Of a DNA stretch of 64,000 nt, positions 43,838 to 52,875 are shown piece by piece. Source of the stretch: an uncultured Chloroflexota bacterium (GTDB lineage: Bacteria; Chloroflexota; Anaerolineae; Aggregatilineales; Phototrophicaceae); assembly GCA_937974245.1 (NCBI GenBank), contig CALJKV010000103.1, positions 62,001 to 126,000 of the forward strand. The letters are read 5' to 3'. Position numbers and translations under genes: made by a program. The number at the start of each line of letters is the position of its first letter. Within the stretch, counting starts at the first letter, position 1. The notes beneath the pieces were generated by a model. That model was not told the origin of the DNA. It saw only the letters and a program-made list of their open reading frames with translations, and did no database searches.

Positions 43838-46126
43838 ATGACTGACGACCTTGCCCGGCGGGCGGCTGCCCTGCGTGACCAACTCAGCGAGCATATTTAT
43901 CGTTATAACGTGCTTAATGCGCCTGTGATTACCGACGCCGAATATGACCGCTTGTATCACGAATTGGTGGACCTGGAAGCCGAACACCCGGAACTTGTAA
44001 CGCCTGACTCTCCTACGCAGCGGGCTGGTAGCGACCTGTCTGAGGATTTCCCCAAAGTGCCACATGCTGCCCCAATTCTGAGTCTCGCAAATGCTTTTAG
44101 CGAGGAAGACCTATGGGCATGGGAAGAACGCAATCTGAAACTTCTGCCGCCAGATACCCAGCTCGCTTACACACTGGAACCCAAACTCGATGGTCTGACT
44201 ATTGTTATCACCTACGAGAAAGGTGTGTTGGTGCGGGCGGCGACACGGGGTAACGGCGAGGTGGGTGATGATGTGACCCCCAATGTCCGCACGATTCGCT
44301 CCGTGCCGCTGCGAATCCCGGCCAGTCCCGACGGGCCACCCGCCCCGGAACGGCTGGTTGTGCGCGGCGAAGTGCTGTTCCACAAGGATGATTTCCAGGC
44401 ACTCAACCGCACGCAGGAAGCCGAAGGCCTGCCGCGTTATGTCAATGCCCGCAATACGGCATCCGGCACCCTCAAACAGAAGGACTCGCGCATCACCGCG
44501 GGCCGCCCACTGACGGCCTATATCTACCAGATTGTTGAGTCGGTGGGCGTGGTGTGGGATAAACAGTGGGATATATTGGGATATTTGCGGGGTTTGGGTT
44601 TTAAGACACCCCCTGGCGCGGGATATTATCCCACTTTATCCGACATTATCCCACAATTACCCACATGGGAATCCCACAGAGACGATTTGCCATTCGAGAT
44701 TGATGGTGTAGTGGTTAAGGTCAACGATCTGCGTGTGGTGGCGGAACTGGGTGTCGTTGGTAAAGATCCACGCGGCGCGACCGCTTACAAATTCCCCTCG
44801 CAGGAGATGACCACCCGCCTGACGGGTGTCACGATCAATGTTGGGCGCACTGGCAAAGTCACGCCGACTGCGCAGCTTGAACCGGTCTTTGTGGGGGGCG
44901 TCACAGTGGTGAACGCTAGTCTGCACAATTACGACCAGGTGGCGAAGCTGGACGTGCGCCTGGGCGATATGGTAATTATCAAACGTTCCGGCGATGTAAT
45001 CCCGTATGTGATTGGCCCGGTAACTGGGGCGCGGGATGGTTCGGAGCAGCCGATTTTGCCCCCGGAAACCTGCCCATTCTCTGGCGATGCTATTATCCAA
45101 CCGGAAGGCGCGGTGGATTATTTCTGCCCGAATCCTCTTTGCCCGGAGCGCGTGTTCCGCAGTATTGAGTTTTTCGTTTCTCGCAGCGCAATGGACATTG
45201 AAGGGATGGGGCCGCAGACTGTCAAGACGTTGATCGAACAGGGAATCATCACCGACGAAAGCGACATTTTCTATCTTCAGGCCGAACCGTTATTAGAACT
45301 GGAAGGGTTTGCCGAAAAGAAGGTTGAGAACCTGCTGGCATCAATTGAAGCGGCCAAGCATCGCCCGCTGGCGCAGTTCCTCGCGTCGCTGGGAATAGAC
45401 GGCGTGGGCAGCACTGTCGCCGGGTTGCTCGCCGACCATTTCGGCAGTGTCGAGGTACTCACTGCGACGGCACGTGCTGTCCGCGAGGCTGAGAATGCCT
45501 GTATCGTTGCGGCTAAACCGCTTATCGAGGCCGCTGGGCAGATTTCCTCCGGGGATCGGGATGATTTAGAGCGTGGGTTAAACCGAATCCGGCATCCCCT
45601 GGTGGAGCTCGCGCCGCGTTACCTGGGGACAGAAGAATTCAAAGATCGCCTGGCGCGTGCCATCAACCCATTACTGGAAACCCACCCGTTCAGTGCCGCT
45701 GTTCTGGATGACCTGACCTCCGCGCTGAAGCAACTGATTGGGGCAGCGGAAAAACTCCTGACGATTGAAGGGTTGGGGCCAGTGCTGGTGGGTAACATTG
45801 TGGGCTGGTTCGCTGATGACTTCCACCAGCGAATCCTAGAGAAAATGCGGGCGGCGGGTGTGCGCATGGAGGCCGCAGCGAAGGTCCTGACCGGCGATTC
45901 GTTGGCCGGACTGACGTTTGTCCTGACCGGGACGCTGCCCACACTGAGCCGCGAGGAAGCTGGTGCCTTGATTGAGGCACACGGCGGCAAAGTGACCGGA
46001 AGCGTGAGTAAGAAGACCAGCTATGTTTTGCTGGGGGAGTCGCCCGGCAGCAAGGCGAATAAGGCGCGGCAATTGGGTATCCCCATGATTAGCGAAGACG
46101 ATCTAAGACAAATGGTAGACGGCTGA
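43838..46126 (+). CDS. ligA: NAD-dependent DNA ligase
   Basis: 762 residues: Ia and adenylation domain with catalytic Lys116 (EPKLDGL), OB fold, zinc finger, helix-hairpin-helix and BRCT (SLAGLTFVLTGTLPTLSREE). It seals nicks in replication and repair. Two oddities: the zinc finger begins CPFSGDA at Cys412, so the second Cys is Ser, and about 85 extra residues (about 548-632) lie within the helix-hairpin-helix part, between LLADHFGSVEVL and EKLLTIEGLGP, which explains the length above the usual 670. The coding DNA at 44553-44676 holds an unusual repeat array (separate entry). Confidence 0.95.
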   Translation: MTDDLARRAAALRDQLSEHIYRYNVLNAPVITDAEYDRLYHELVDLEAEHPELVTPDSPTQRAGSDLSEDFPKVPHAAPILSLANAFSEEDLWAWEERNLKLLPPDTQLAYTLEPKLDGLTIVITYEKGVLVRAATRGNGEVGDDVTPNVRTIRSVPLRIPASPDGPPAPERLVVRGEVLFHKDDFQALNRTQEAEGLPRYVNARNTASGTLKQKDSRITAGRPLTAYIYQIVESVGVVWDKQWDILGYLRGLGFKTPPGAGYYPTLSDIIPQLPTWESHRDDLPFEIDGVVVKVNDLRVVAELGVVGKDPRGATAYKFPSQEMTTRLTGVTINVGRTGKVTPTAQLEPVFVGGVTVVNASLHNYDQVAKLDVRLGDMVIIKRSGDVIPYVIGPVTGARDGSEQPILPPETCPFSGDAIIQPEGAVDYFCPNPLCPERVFRSIEFFVSRSAMDIEGMGPQTVKTLIEQGIITDESDIFYLQAEPLLELEGFAEKKVENLLASIEAAKHRPLAQFLASLGIDGVGSTVAGLLADHFGSVEVLTATARAVREAENACIVAAKPLIEAAGQISSGDRDDLERGLNRIRHPLVELAPRYLGTEEFKDRLARAINPLLETHPFSAAVLDDLTSALKQLIGAAEKLLTIEGLGPVLVGNIVGWFADDFHQRILEKMRAAGVRMEAAAKVLTGDSLAGLTFVLTGTLPTLSREEAGALIEAHGGKVTGSVSKKTSYVLLGESPGSKANKARQLGIPMISEDDLRQMVDG
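44553..44676. repeat. Array of TTATCCCACA-like decamers inside ligA
   Basis: Four decamers lie head to tail at 44626-44665: TTATCCCACT, TTATCCGACA, TTATCCCACA, ATTACCCACA. Upstream the same unit is found inverted at 44553-44562 (TGTGGGATAA), 44565-44574 and 44575-44584, and GGGATATTATCCC joins both orientations. Ten is not a multiple of three, so the repeat is not due to repeated protein sequence. Rare codons (ATA, TTA) cluster here. The unit resembles the DnaA box TTATCCACA with one extra C. Confidence 0.65.
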
Positions 46127-46252
46127 CTCCCGACCATCTCGTACTGACCGCCTCTTGTAACTGTTTCTATGGAAGACTATGATTCCCCATGTGTCTGAAG
46201 TGCTTTTGTCGAATAAAACCGAGAGGACTTGTGGTGGCTCGCCACTTTCACT

Positions 46253-46999
46253 ATGGACGAAAATCTGTCAAGTCTCATTACCTTCGCTTTAGTTGGTTTG
46301 ATAGCTCAACTGATTGATGGCAGCCTGGGCATGGCCTATGGAGTCAGTTCGACTACATTTTTACTGAGTCTGGGTATACCCCCCGCGCTTGCCAGCGCCA
46401 GTGTGCATACCGCCGAAGTGCTGACGACTGCTGTTTCCGGTGTCTCGCATTTTCGGCTCGGCAACATTAACGCCTCACTTTTTAGGCGGTTGGTCATTCC
46501 GGGCGCAATTGGCGGTTTCCTGGGGGCGTATATCCTCACGGCTGTGCCGGGCGATACCATTAAGCCATATATCACGCTGTATTTGCTGTTGATGGGGCTG
46601 TTCATCATCTGGAAAGCGTTCCAGAAATACAACGAAGCCACGCGAATGCATAAGCGGATCGTTCCGCTGGCGCTGGTGGGTGGGATTTTTGATGCTATTG
46701 GCGGCGGCGGATGGGGGCCGATTGTCACCTCAACCCTGGTAGCATCCGGGCACAGCCCACGTTATGTCATCGGCTCTGTGAATGCGGCTGAATTTTTCGT
46801 GACAATTGTGCAGGCTGCAACGTTTCTCACCATCCTGGGGACGGCACACTGGATCGCTGTGTTGGGTTTGATTATTGGCGGTGTCCCGGCAGCGCCATTT
46901 GCTGCTTACCTGACAGGGCGCATCTCGCCGCGCCGGTTGATGCTGCTGGTAGGCCTACTGATCGTCACGTTGAGCATTCGCAACATGCTGGTTGGTTAG
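46253..46999 (+). CDS. TSUP-family (TauE/SafE) permease
   Basis: 248 residues with about eight membrane segments; the first TSUP half starts GLIAQLIDGSLGMAYGVSS and the second has GGIFDAIGGGGWGPIVTS. Members export or import sulfite, sulfoacetate or related anions; the substrate is unknown here. The frame opens at a TTG (46229), which lies too close to GAGAGG; ATG 46253 fits the conserved N-terminus but has no clear ribosome site. Confidence 0.85.
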   Translation: MDENLSSLITFALVGLIAQLIDGSLGMAYGVSSTTFLLSLGIPPALASASVHTAEVLTTAVSGVSHFRLGNINASLFRRLVIPGAIGGFLGAYILTAVPGDTIKPYITLYLLLMGLFIIWKAFQKYNEATRMHKRIVPLALVGGIFDAIGGGGWGPIVTSTLVASGHSPRYVIGSVNAAEFFVTIVQAATFLTILGTAHWIAVLGLIIGGVPAAPFAAYLTGRISPRRLMLLVGLLIVTLSIRNMLVG

Positions 47000-47115
47000 T
47001 AACACCCATTCGAAAACGTTGCTGTTTTCATCACCTCTGGAGAGGATATGTCCTGGTATTCCCAAAGCCAGGGATCTATTATTGTTGTCATAACATATAT
47101 ACCAAAGGCATACCC

Positions 47116-48339
47116 ATGACCGGAACAGTTGTCGCTAAAAAAGGCCGTGAAAAGCCGATAATCCAGCAGCACCCCTGGATATTTTCGGGCGCGATTGAGA
47201 AATTGCAAGGAAATCCTACACCCGGTGACATCGTGACGGTGGTTTCGTATGATAACCGTTTCCTGGCGCGGGGCTACTGGAATCCGAAGTCGCAGATTCA
47301 GGTGCGGATTCTGACCTGGCAGGATGAACCCATTGACGAGAGCTGGTGGCAGGGGATGCTGGCACGGGCTATTGCGGGGCGGGCGACCCTGAATACGCGC
47401 ATTGAGCGTGACGGTGCTGCTGTCGCTTATCGCCTGGTGAATGCCGAAAGTGACTATTTGCCAGGTTTGATCGTGGATCGTTACCATGATTGGCTGGTGA
47501 TGCAATCCCTCACTCTGGGAATCGAGGTGCGCAAGCCAATGATTGCCGACGTTCTGGCAGAACTGGTGAAACCGGCAGGGATTTACGAACGCAGCGACGT
47601 GGACGTGCGCGGCAAGGAGGGGCTCAAGGCGGCAGTTGGCGGGTTATGGGGGGAAGTTCCCCCGGCGCTCATTCCGATTGAGGAAACCAGTCATTTTTAC
47701 GTGGACGTACATAGCGGCCACAAGACCGGGTTTTATCTCGATCAGCGTGAGAATCGGCGCATTCTTTTTGACCTAATTAATCAGGATCTCTCTGACGAGT
47801 GCCGCCTGCTCAACCTGTTCAGCTATACCGGTGGCTTTGGCCTGACAGGGCTGGCGGCGGGGGGCGTCCATGCGGTCAATGTGGACTCATCACTGGATGC
47901 GTTAGAACTGGCGGAGAAAAGCATCACACTTAATCCCTTCCGGGAGCAGCACCACGGTGAAAGCTGGGAGTTCATTCAGGCCGATGCTTTTGACTACCTG
48001 CATGACGCGCTTGATCGCCATGAGCAATTCGACATTGTGGTGAGTGACCCACCCAAGTTCGCCCACAACAAGCAGCAGGTCGAGCGGGCGGCGCGGGGCT
48101 ACAAAGACCTGAACCTGAATGCTTTCAAGCTTATCAAGTCGGGCGGCTACCTGATAACGTTCTCGTGTTCTGGGGCAATCAGTGCCGACCTGTTTCAGAA
48201 AATCGTATTTGGCGCGCTGGCTGATACCGGGCGGCAGGCGCAGATTCTGCGGCATCTTGGCCCTGGAGACGATCATCCGGCGGCGCTCACCTTCCCGGAA
48301 GGTTCGTACCTGAAAGGGCTGCTGCTGCGGGTGTATTGA
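47116..48339 (+). CDS. rlmI: RlmI-like class I rRNA methyltransferase
   Basis: 407 residues: N-terminal PUA domain (about 1-80, HPWIFSGAIEKL), a middle EEHD-like region (about 85-185) and a Rossmann methyltransferase (LLNLFSYTGGFGLTGLAAG, VVSDPPKFAHNK, TFSCSGAI with Cys). RlmI forms m5C1962 in 23S rRNA in E. coli; this protein is of that family, exact target inferred. It has its own intergenic region of 116 bases. Confidence 0.9.
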   Translation: MTGTVVAKKGREKPIIQQHPWIFSGAIEKLQGNPTPGDIVTVVSYDNRFLARGYWNPKSQIQVRILTWQDEPIDESWWQGMLARAIAGRATLNTRIERDGAAVAYRLVNAESDYLPGLIVDRYHDWLVMQSLTLGIEVRKPMIADVLAELVKPAGIYERSDVDVRGKEGLKAAVGGLWGEVPPALIPIEETSHFYVDVHSGHKTGFYLDQRENRRILFDLINQDLSDECRLLNLFSYTGGFGLTGLAAGGVHAVNVDSSLDALELAEKSITLNPFREQHHGESWEFIQADAFDYLHDALDRHEQFDIVVSDPPKFAHNKQQVERAARGYKDLNLNAFKLIKSGGYLITFSCSGAISADLFQKIVFGALADTGRQAQILRHLGPGDDHPAALTFPEGSYLKGLLLRVY

Positions 48340-48371
48340 ATACCTTGCTTGGACCGGGCATATATTGAGTA

Positions 48372-48400
48372 TTGACGGACACCGCCTCACCTACTACAAT
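48372..48400 (+). promoter_or_regulatory. Promoter of the tRNA operon
   Basis: TTGACG, 17 bases, TACAAT, eleven bases before the first tRNA. Near-consensus, as expected of a stable-RNA promoter. Confidence 0.75.
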
Positions 48401-48411
48401 GCTTGTCATAT

Positions 48412-48483
<72 letters not shown>

Positions 48484-48492
48484 CTTGGTTGC

Positions 48493-48566
48493 GGTGATAT
48501 AGCTCAGCCGGTTAGAGCGGTTCACTCATAATGAACAGGTCGTAGGTTCGAGTCCTACTATCACCA
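48493..48566 (+). tRNA. tRNA with CAT anticodon (elongator Met or Ile2)
   Basis: Acceptor GGTGATA/TATCACC, D-stem GCTC/GAGC, anticodon stem GTTCA/TGAAC with loop CTCATAA, T-arm GTAGG-TTCGAGT-CCTAC, discriminator A; no CCA. Position 1-72 is paired, so not an initiator. Whether C34 is changed to lysidine (Ile) or not (Met) cannot be decided from the sequence alone. Confidence 0.93.
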
Positions 48567-48570
48567 CAAT

Positions 48571-48600
48571 AAGAGTCTCGATAAGGGGCTCTTTTTGTTT
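48571..48600 (+). terminator. Intrinsic terminator of the tRNA operon
   Basis: AAGAGTC pairs with GGCTCTT (one G-U), followed by TTTGTTTTC. Begins four bases after the second tRNA. Confidence 0.75.
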
Positions 48601-48665
48601 TCATATTTACATGTGAATCACCGACCGTATATCATTGTAGCTAAAGCCATAAGGTTCACATAAAT

Positions 48666-49337
48666 ATGAAAAATGAAATCAGAGCACAAGCACGGGCCAT
48701 GCGACAAAACGGCCTGTCTGTACGGGATATTTGCCCTGGAATTGGGTGTGTCGCGAGGATCAGTGAGTCAATGGTTGAGAGGTATTGAACTGACCGAAGA
48801 ACAAGTTCGTCATCTTAAAGATAAGCAGCAGCACTGCGGCGCGGGCGTAACAATGGCGCACAGGCTAACCGGGACAAGTTTAGAGAGAGGAGAAAATTAT
48901 ATCAGGAAGAGGGACGCGCAAAAGCACGCGAGGGACGGTCATTACATATAATCGGGTGTATGCTTCATTGGGCCGAGGGCGCTAAACATCGCAATCACGT
49001 CAATTTTGTGAATTCAGACCCCAATATGATGCAGCTATACCTTCGCCTTTTGAAGGAAGAACTGCGCGTTAAGGAAAGTGACATTATCCAATATGTTCAC
49101 TGTCACACCAGAGACAAAACAGTGATTGACCGGATCAAGCAATACTGGTTGAATCTTCTACACCTCCCCGAGTCGAGTATCAGGCAGGGGCTTTTCAAGC
49201 AAGGCAGCAATACACGAAAGAACATACTCGAAAACGGCGTTTGCAGTCTCCGAATCGATAACATCCACCTTGTTCAGCACATCTACAGCGCAATTCAGGA
49301 GTACGGTGGGTTTGAGAATCCAGCATGGTTAGATTAA
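48666..49337 (+). pseudogene. Frameshifted HTH / LAGLIDADG-like protein
   Basis: Three pieces form one ~224-residue protein. Piece one starts at ATG 48666 (MKNEIRAQARAMRQNGLSVR) and would continue to a nearby stop; the continuation ALELGVSRGSVSQWL lies in the next frame, so one extra base (likely in the TTT near 48733) broke the HTH. A second shift near 48945 leads into MLHWAEGAKHRNHVNFVNSD and IYSAIQEYGGFENPAWLD. The two shifts compensate: the first and last pieces share a frame. The pattern matches LAGLIDADG-like proteins with an N-terminal HTH. Sequencing error is possible but two indels make decay likely. Confidence 0.72.
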
Positions 49338-49371
49338 GCTTTATCAGCGGTGCAGCTCACCAACATTTCTC

Positions 49372-50634
49372 TTACAGCACCTCCTCATGTACCAGCAGGT
49401 CGTCCCACGTCTCGCGGCGACGGATGATGCGCCAACTCCGGCCATCAGGCAGGACGGCAGCTTCCGGTGGGCGCGGGCGGGCGTTGTAATTGCTCGCCAT
49501 CACCATGCCATAGGCTCCGGCGGTGAGTATCGCCAGCAGTTCACCGGGGATCATCTCTGGCAGTGACACCTCTCTACCCAATACATCCGTTGTCTCGCAT
49601 ACTGGACCGACCACATTCACGGGAGTAAGGTTCTTGTGGGAGTCGCCATCTGGTGAATGAGGCATCACCGGCACGATTTCATGATGTGCCTGGTACAGCG
49701 CCGGGCGGATGAGTTCCGCCATGCTGCCATCGGTAATCAGGAAGGTCTGCCCGGCTTGCTTTTTGACATAAATGATGGAGACCACCAGGAGTCCCGCGTC
49801 AGCGATAATGGATCGCCCTGGTTCGAGTATCACGGTGTAGTCCTTGAGCAGAGGAGTCAGGGCTTGCGCGAAAGCGTCGAATGTCGGCAGCGATTCGTTA
49901 GGGCGATAGGCAACCGGCAGCCCGCCGCCGATATTGACGGTACGAATTGCGGGGTAGGGGGCGATCAGCTCGAGCGCAGCCTGCACCGCCTGACGGGTCG
50001 CGTCGGTATCATGTAGTTGGCTGCCAATGTGCAGGTGGATGCCTGTAATATGGACTTGAGGGTATTTACCCTGTTCTGCCAGGATATTGCGGATGGTCTC
50101 CGCTGTCAGGCCGAATTTCGCTCCGCCATGCCCGGTTGCGATGTATGGATGGGTATTGGCTGTAATATCGGGGTTGAAGCGCAGCGCGACCCGGACGGGC
50201 TTACGGTGGAGCGCGGCGGCAATGTCGTTAATGAGGCGTAATTCGCCCACATTCTCGATGTTGATCCAACCAATTCCCTGTTCCAGGGCGTAGCCAATCT
50301 CGTTGGGGGTTTTCCCAACCCCAGCGAAGACGATGGAGTCGGGTTTTGCCCCAGCCTGTAATGCCCGGTGGATCTCTCCAGCACTCACGGCGTCAATACC
50401 CGCCCCGGCATTCACCAGGGTCTTGAGGAGGCTGAGGTTGGCGTTGGCTTTGGCGCTGTAGTGGATATGCGCGTTCAGTGGGGAGAAGGCCGTCCGAATC
50501 CGCTCATAGTTATCCAAAACCCGTTTAAAACTGTAGATGTAAACAGGTGTCCCGGTGATTGCAATGATGTCCTTAAGTGCCACATCATCGCATAACAGCA
50601 TCGCGTCCCGATAATGTATGGATGTATTCAGCAT
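49372..50634 (-). CDS. lysA: Diaminopimelate decarboxylase
   Basis: 420 residues of the alanine-racemase-fold decarboxylases. PLP Lys is in IHYSAKANANLSLL (about 58-71), substrate/cofactor glycine loop in VNIGGGLPVAYRPNE, EPGRSIIADAG binds the phosphate, and GPVCETTDVL contains the active-site Cys. It converts meso-diaminopimelate to lysine in the last step of lysine synthesis. No other lys or dap genes are near; a related decarboxylase specificity cannot be excluded. Confidence 0.92.
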   Translation of the reverse strand: MLNTSIHYRDAMLLCDDVALKDIIAITGTPVYIYSFKRVLDNYERIRTAFSPLNAHIHYSAKANANLSLLKTLVNAGAGIDAVSAGEIHRALQAGAKPDSIVFAGVGKTPNEIGYALEQGIGWINIENVGELRLINDIAAALHRKPVRVALRFNPDITANTHPYIATGHGGAKFGLTAETIRNILAEQGKYPQVHITGIHLHIGSQLHDTDATRQAVQAALELIAPYPAIRTVNIGGGLPVAYRPNESLPTFDAFAQALTPLLKDYTVILEPGRSIIADAGLLVVSIIYVKKQAGQTFLITDGSMAELIRPALYQAHHEIVPVMPHSPDGDSHKNLTPVNVVGPVCETTDVLGREVSLPEMIPGELLAILTAGAYGMVMASNYNARPRPPEAAVLPDGRSWRIIRRRETWDDLLVHEEVL

Positions 50635-50662
50635 GGTATTGTTTATTACTGCCTCGTCGCAA

Positions 50663-52705
50663 TCAGAGCGTGAACTTCACTGCCTGTAGTTCGTAGACAT
50701 CCGATGGCCGATTAATCCCCTTGAGTTGGAGAATACCCAGGTTTCGCGTCTCAGAGACGGGTGCAATCAGATTATAGGTCGCCTCGCTGATGAGCACCTG
50801 GTCGCCTTCCGCTGCGCCACACAAGCGCGAACCGAGGTTCATGATGCGCCCCAGGGCGGTGAAGTCTGTCCGAATGGGCGGGCCAAACTCCCCGGCAATA
50901 GCCTCTCCGGTGCTAATACCAACCCCCATCGGCGGTAGCTCGCGGCCTTCCTGGCTCAATTCAGCACGTAGTTTTCGCTGAGCCGCCTGCATTTCCAGCG
51001 CGGCTGCTGCTGCCCGTAAGGCGTGATCATCCATGTGCATAGGAGCGCCAAACAACCCGATCACCTGGTCGCCGACAAATTTATCTAGCGTTCCCTGGTA
51101 TTTGAAGATGATCTCGGTCATCTGCCCCAGGAACGCGTTCAGCACTTTCACCAGTTCTTCTGGTTGTGTCCGCTCCGTCCACTCGGTTGAACCGCGCAGA
51201 TCCGCAAACACCGCGCTGATATTGACCCGTTCACCGGAAAGCAAGCTAGAGTCGGCTTTTTCGAGCATCCGCTCCAGTACCTTCGGGTCAACCGAGCGCT
51301 TCAACACCTCGCGCATTCGTCGCTGCTCCAACCGCTCGAAAATAGCGGTATCCACCTGGCTGGTGATGGCGACCAGGAGTTGGCGATCTTCCGTCGAAAA
51401 CCCCTGGGTGTGGGTGCTGTTGACCACGCCAAACACGCCGATAATCCGTTCATTGAGGATAAGGGGAATCGCAACAAGGGAGTTGATTGGCTCACCGGGG
51501 CGGTTGAAATAAACGATCTCTCCGATAGCCAGCGCCTCACGGGAAGCCTGATGGATAATCGCGGCGTATTTCGCTTCGGAAATCAGGACACCTTCCGTAA
51601 ACGAGCGTAATTCCAGCTTATCCTCAAATCGCTCGTTGTACAACATGATGTAGCCCATTTCACTGGAAACAACTTCGCATAACTCTTTGAGGACCTCCAG
51701 CAGCATCTCATCCAGGTCTTTTTCCCGGTCACGGATGTGGTCAATCTTGTAGATGACTTCAAGTTCCTTCTTGCGGCGGTCAAGCTGTTGGAAGATGCGG
51801 CTGTAGATAACAGCGGAGTCCATTTGGCTGATCATGGCGTGCAGCAGACGGTGATCGGCCACTGTAAAGGGGGCAGTCCGCCCGATGGCAATCGCCCCCA
51901 ACCGCGCCCCGGCCACCACAAATGGCGCCGCCAGCATCACGAGGTGCTCCACGCCCTGTGGACTCGGGATTACCTGTGGGATATCAATCTGACGGGCATT
52001 TTCCTGGATAGATATCAGTGCCTCTGGCGGCAGTTGGTGTTTATCTACTAAGCCGCGCACAACGTATTCGCCGCTGTCAATGTTTGAGAGGATAACGATG
52101 CACAGATCGGCCCCAAAGTGCCGGAGCAGAATCGACGTGAAACCGGCGATGAGTTCGCCTTCCAGTGAGGTTCGATCTCGCAGTCGGTCAATTTCGTAAA
52201 TTGCTTCCAACTCACGATTGCGCTGTGTCAGCTTCCAGATAGTGCGTGCCTGAATGACGGCAGAATCGACCTGACTTTCAGCCACTTTCAACCGTTCCAT
52301 CTCATACTCATTGAATGGGGCAGTCGAACGCCCAATCACAATTCCACCCATTGGATAATCATCCAGGATAATCTGCACACCAACCGTATATGGGTGGGGT
52401 GCGGGCGCTAGAGATTCGGGTTTCACGACGGTCATCGCCTGGCGGCAAAGCTGGATACCAGCATCCTGGGAAAATCCCTCCAATGTTAGACATTCCATGT
52501 CATCGCTGGTTTCCGCCACCAGCATAATCGCGCAGGCTTCTGCCTCAAATGACTCTTTCAGCAGGTACGCGATTGAGTTGAACATAGTCTGCGGATCGCC
52601 GTCGTCCTGTAATGCGTCACGTACCTTGTCCAGGGAGTGGATAAGCTGAACATCCAGTTCTTTCTGGTGAAGGGCACGTTCATAGTCAATAGGCATAAAT
52701 GACAT
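50663..52705 (-). CDS. GAF-domain class III adenylate/guanylate cyclase
   Basis: 680 residues: three GAF-like sensor modules (about 20-160, 180-310 and 340-470), each preceded by a similar linker (ELEAIYEIDRLRDR, ELEVIYKIDHIRDR), then a class III cyclase domain (about 496-670). Metal-binding Asp residues are present (FADLRGST, D502; FVGDQVIGLFG, D546), as are the transition-state Asn623 and Arg627 (IMNLGSRL). The usual Asp before the VN (GDxVN) is Arg620. It should be active as a homodimer; whether it makes cAMP or cGMP is not certain. It is transcribed away from the dynamin operon. Confidence 0.9.
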   Translation of the reverse strand: MSFMPIDYERALHQKELDVQLIHSLDKVRDALQDDGDPQTMFNSIAYLLKESFEAEACAIMLVAETSDDMECLTLEGFSQDAGIQLCRQAMTVVKPESLAPAPHPYTVGVQIILDDYPMGGIVIGRSTAPFNEYEMERLKVAESQVDSAVIQARTIWKLTQRNRELEAIYEIDRLRDRTSLEGELIAGFTSILLRHFGADLCIVILSNIDSGEYVVRGLVDKHQLPPEALISIQENARQIDIPQVIPSPQGVEHLVMLAAPFVVAGARLGAIAIGRTAPFTVADHRLLHAMISQMDSAVIYSRIFQQLDRRKKELEVIYKIDHIRDREKDLDEMLLEVLKELCEVVSSEMGYIMLYNERFEDKLELRSFTEGVLISEAKYAAIIHQASREALAIGEIVYFNRPGEPINSLVAIPLILNERIIGVFGVVNSTHTQGFSTEDRQLLVAITSQVDTAIFERLEQRRMREVLKRSVDPKVLERMLEKADSSLLSGERVNISAVFADLRGSTEWTERTQPEELVKVLNAFLGQMTEIIFKYQGTLDKFVGDQVIGLFGAPMHMDDHALRAAAAALEMQAAQRKLRAELSQEGRELPPMGVGISTGEAIAGEFGPPIRTDFTALGRIMNLGSRLCGAAEGDQVLISEATYNLIAPVSETRNLGILQLKGINRPSDVYELQAVKFTL

Positions 52706-52744
52706 AACCCCCGATTTTCTCTTGCTTCAGGTTGTGATATGATC

Positions 52745-52773
52745 TTGTCGCTGCTATCAAGGCACGGTATGCT
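52745..52773 (+). promoter_or_regulatory. Candidate promoter of the dynamin operon
   Basis: TTGTCG, 17 bases, TATGCT, in the divergent region between the cyclase and dynamin genes. Moderate match. Confidence 0.45.
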
Positions 52774-52875
52774 CTAAGAAGATAGTATAGCAGAGATGCG
52801 AGAAGCAAAACACCTGTATTACAACAGTGTCAGGTGGTAGCTAGAACAGAATCTATCCAGATAGGTAGGTCAACA

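Noticed and set aside
44553..44676. CRISPR-like array
   Set aside because: Units are 10 bases, contiguous or inverted, without spacers, and lie in an intact ligA frame.
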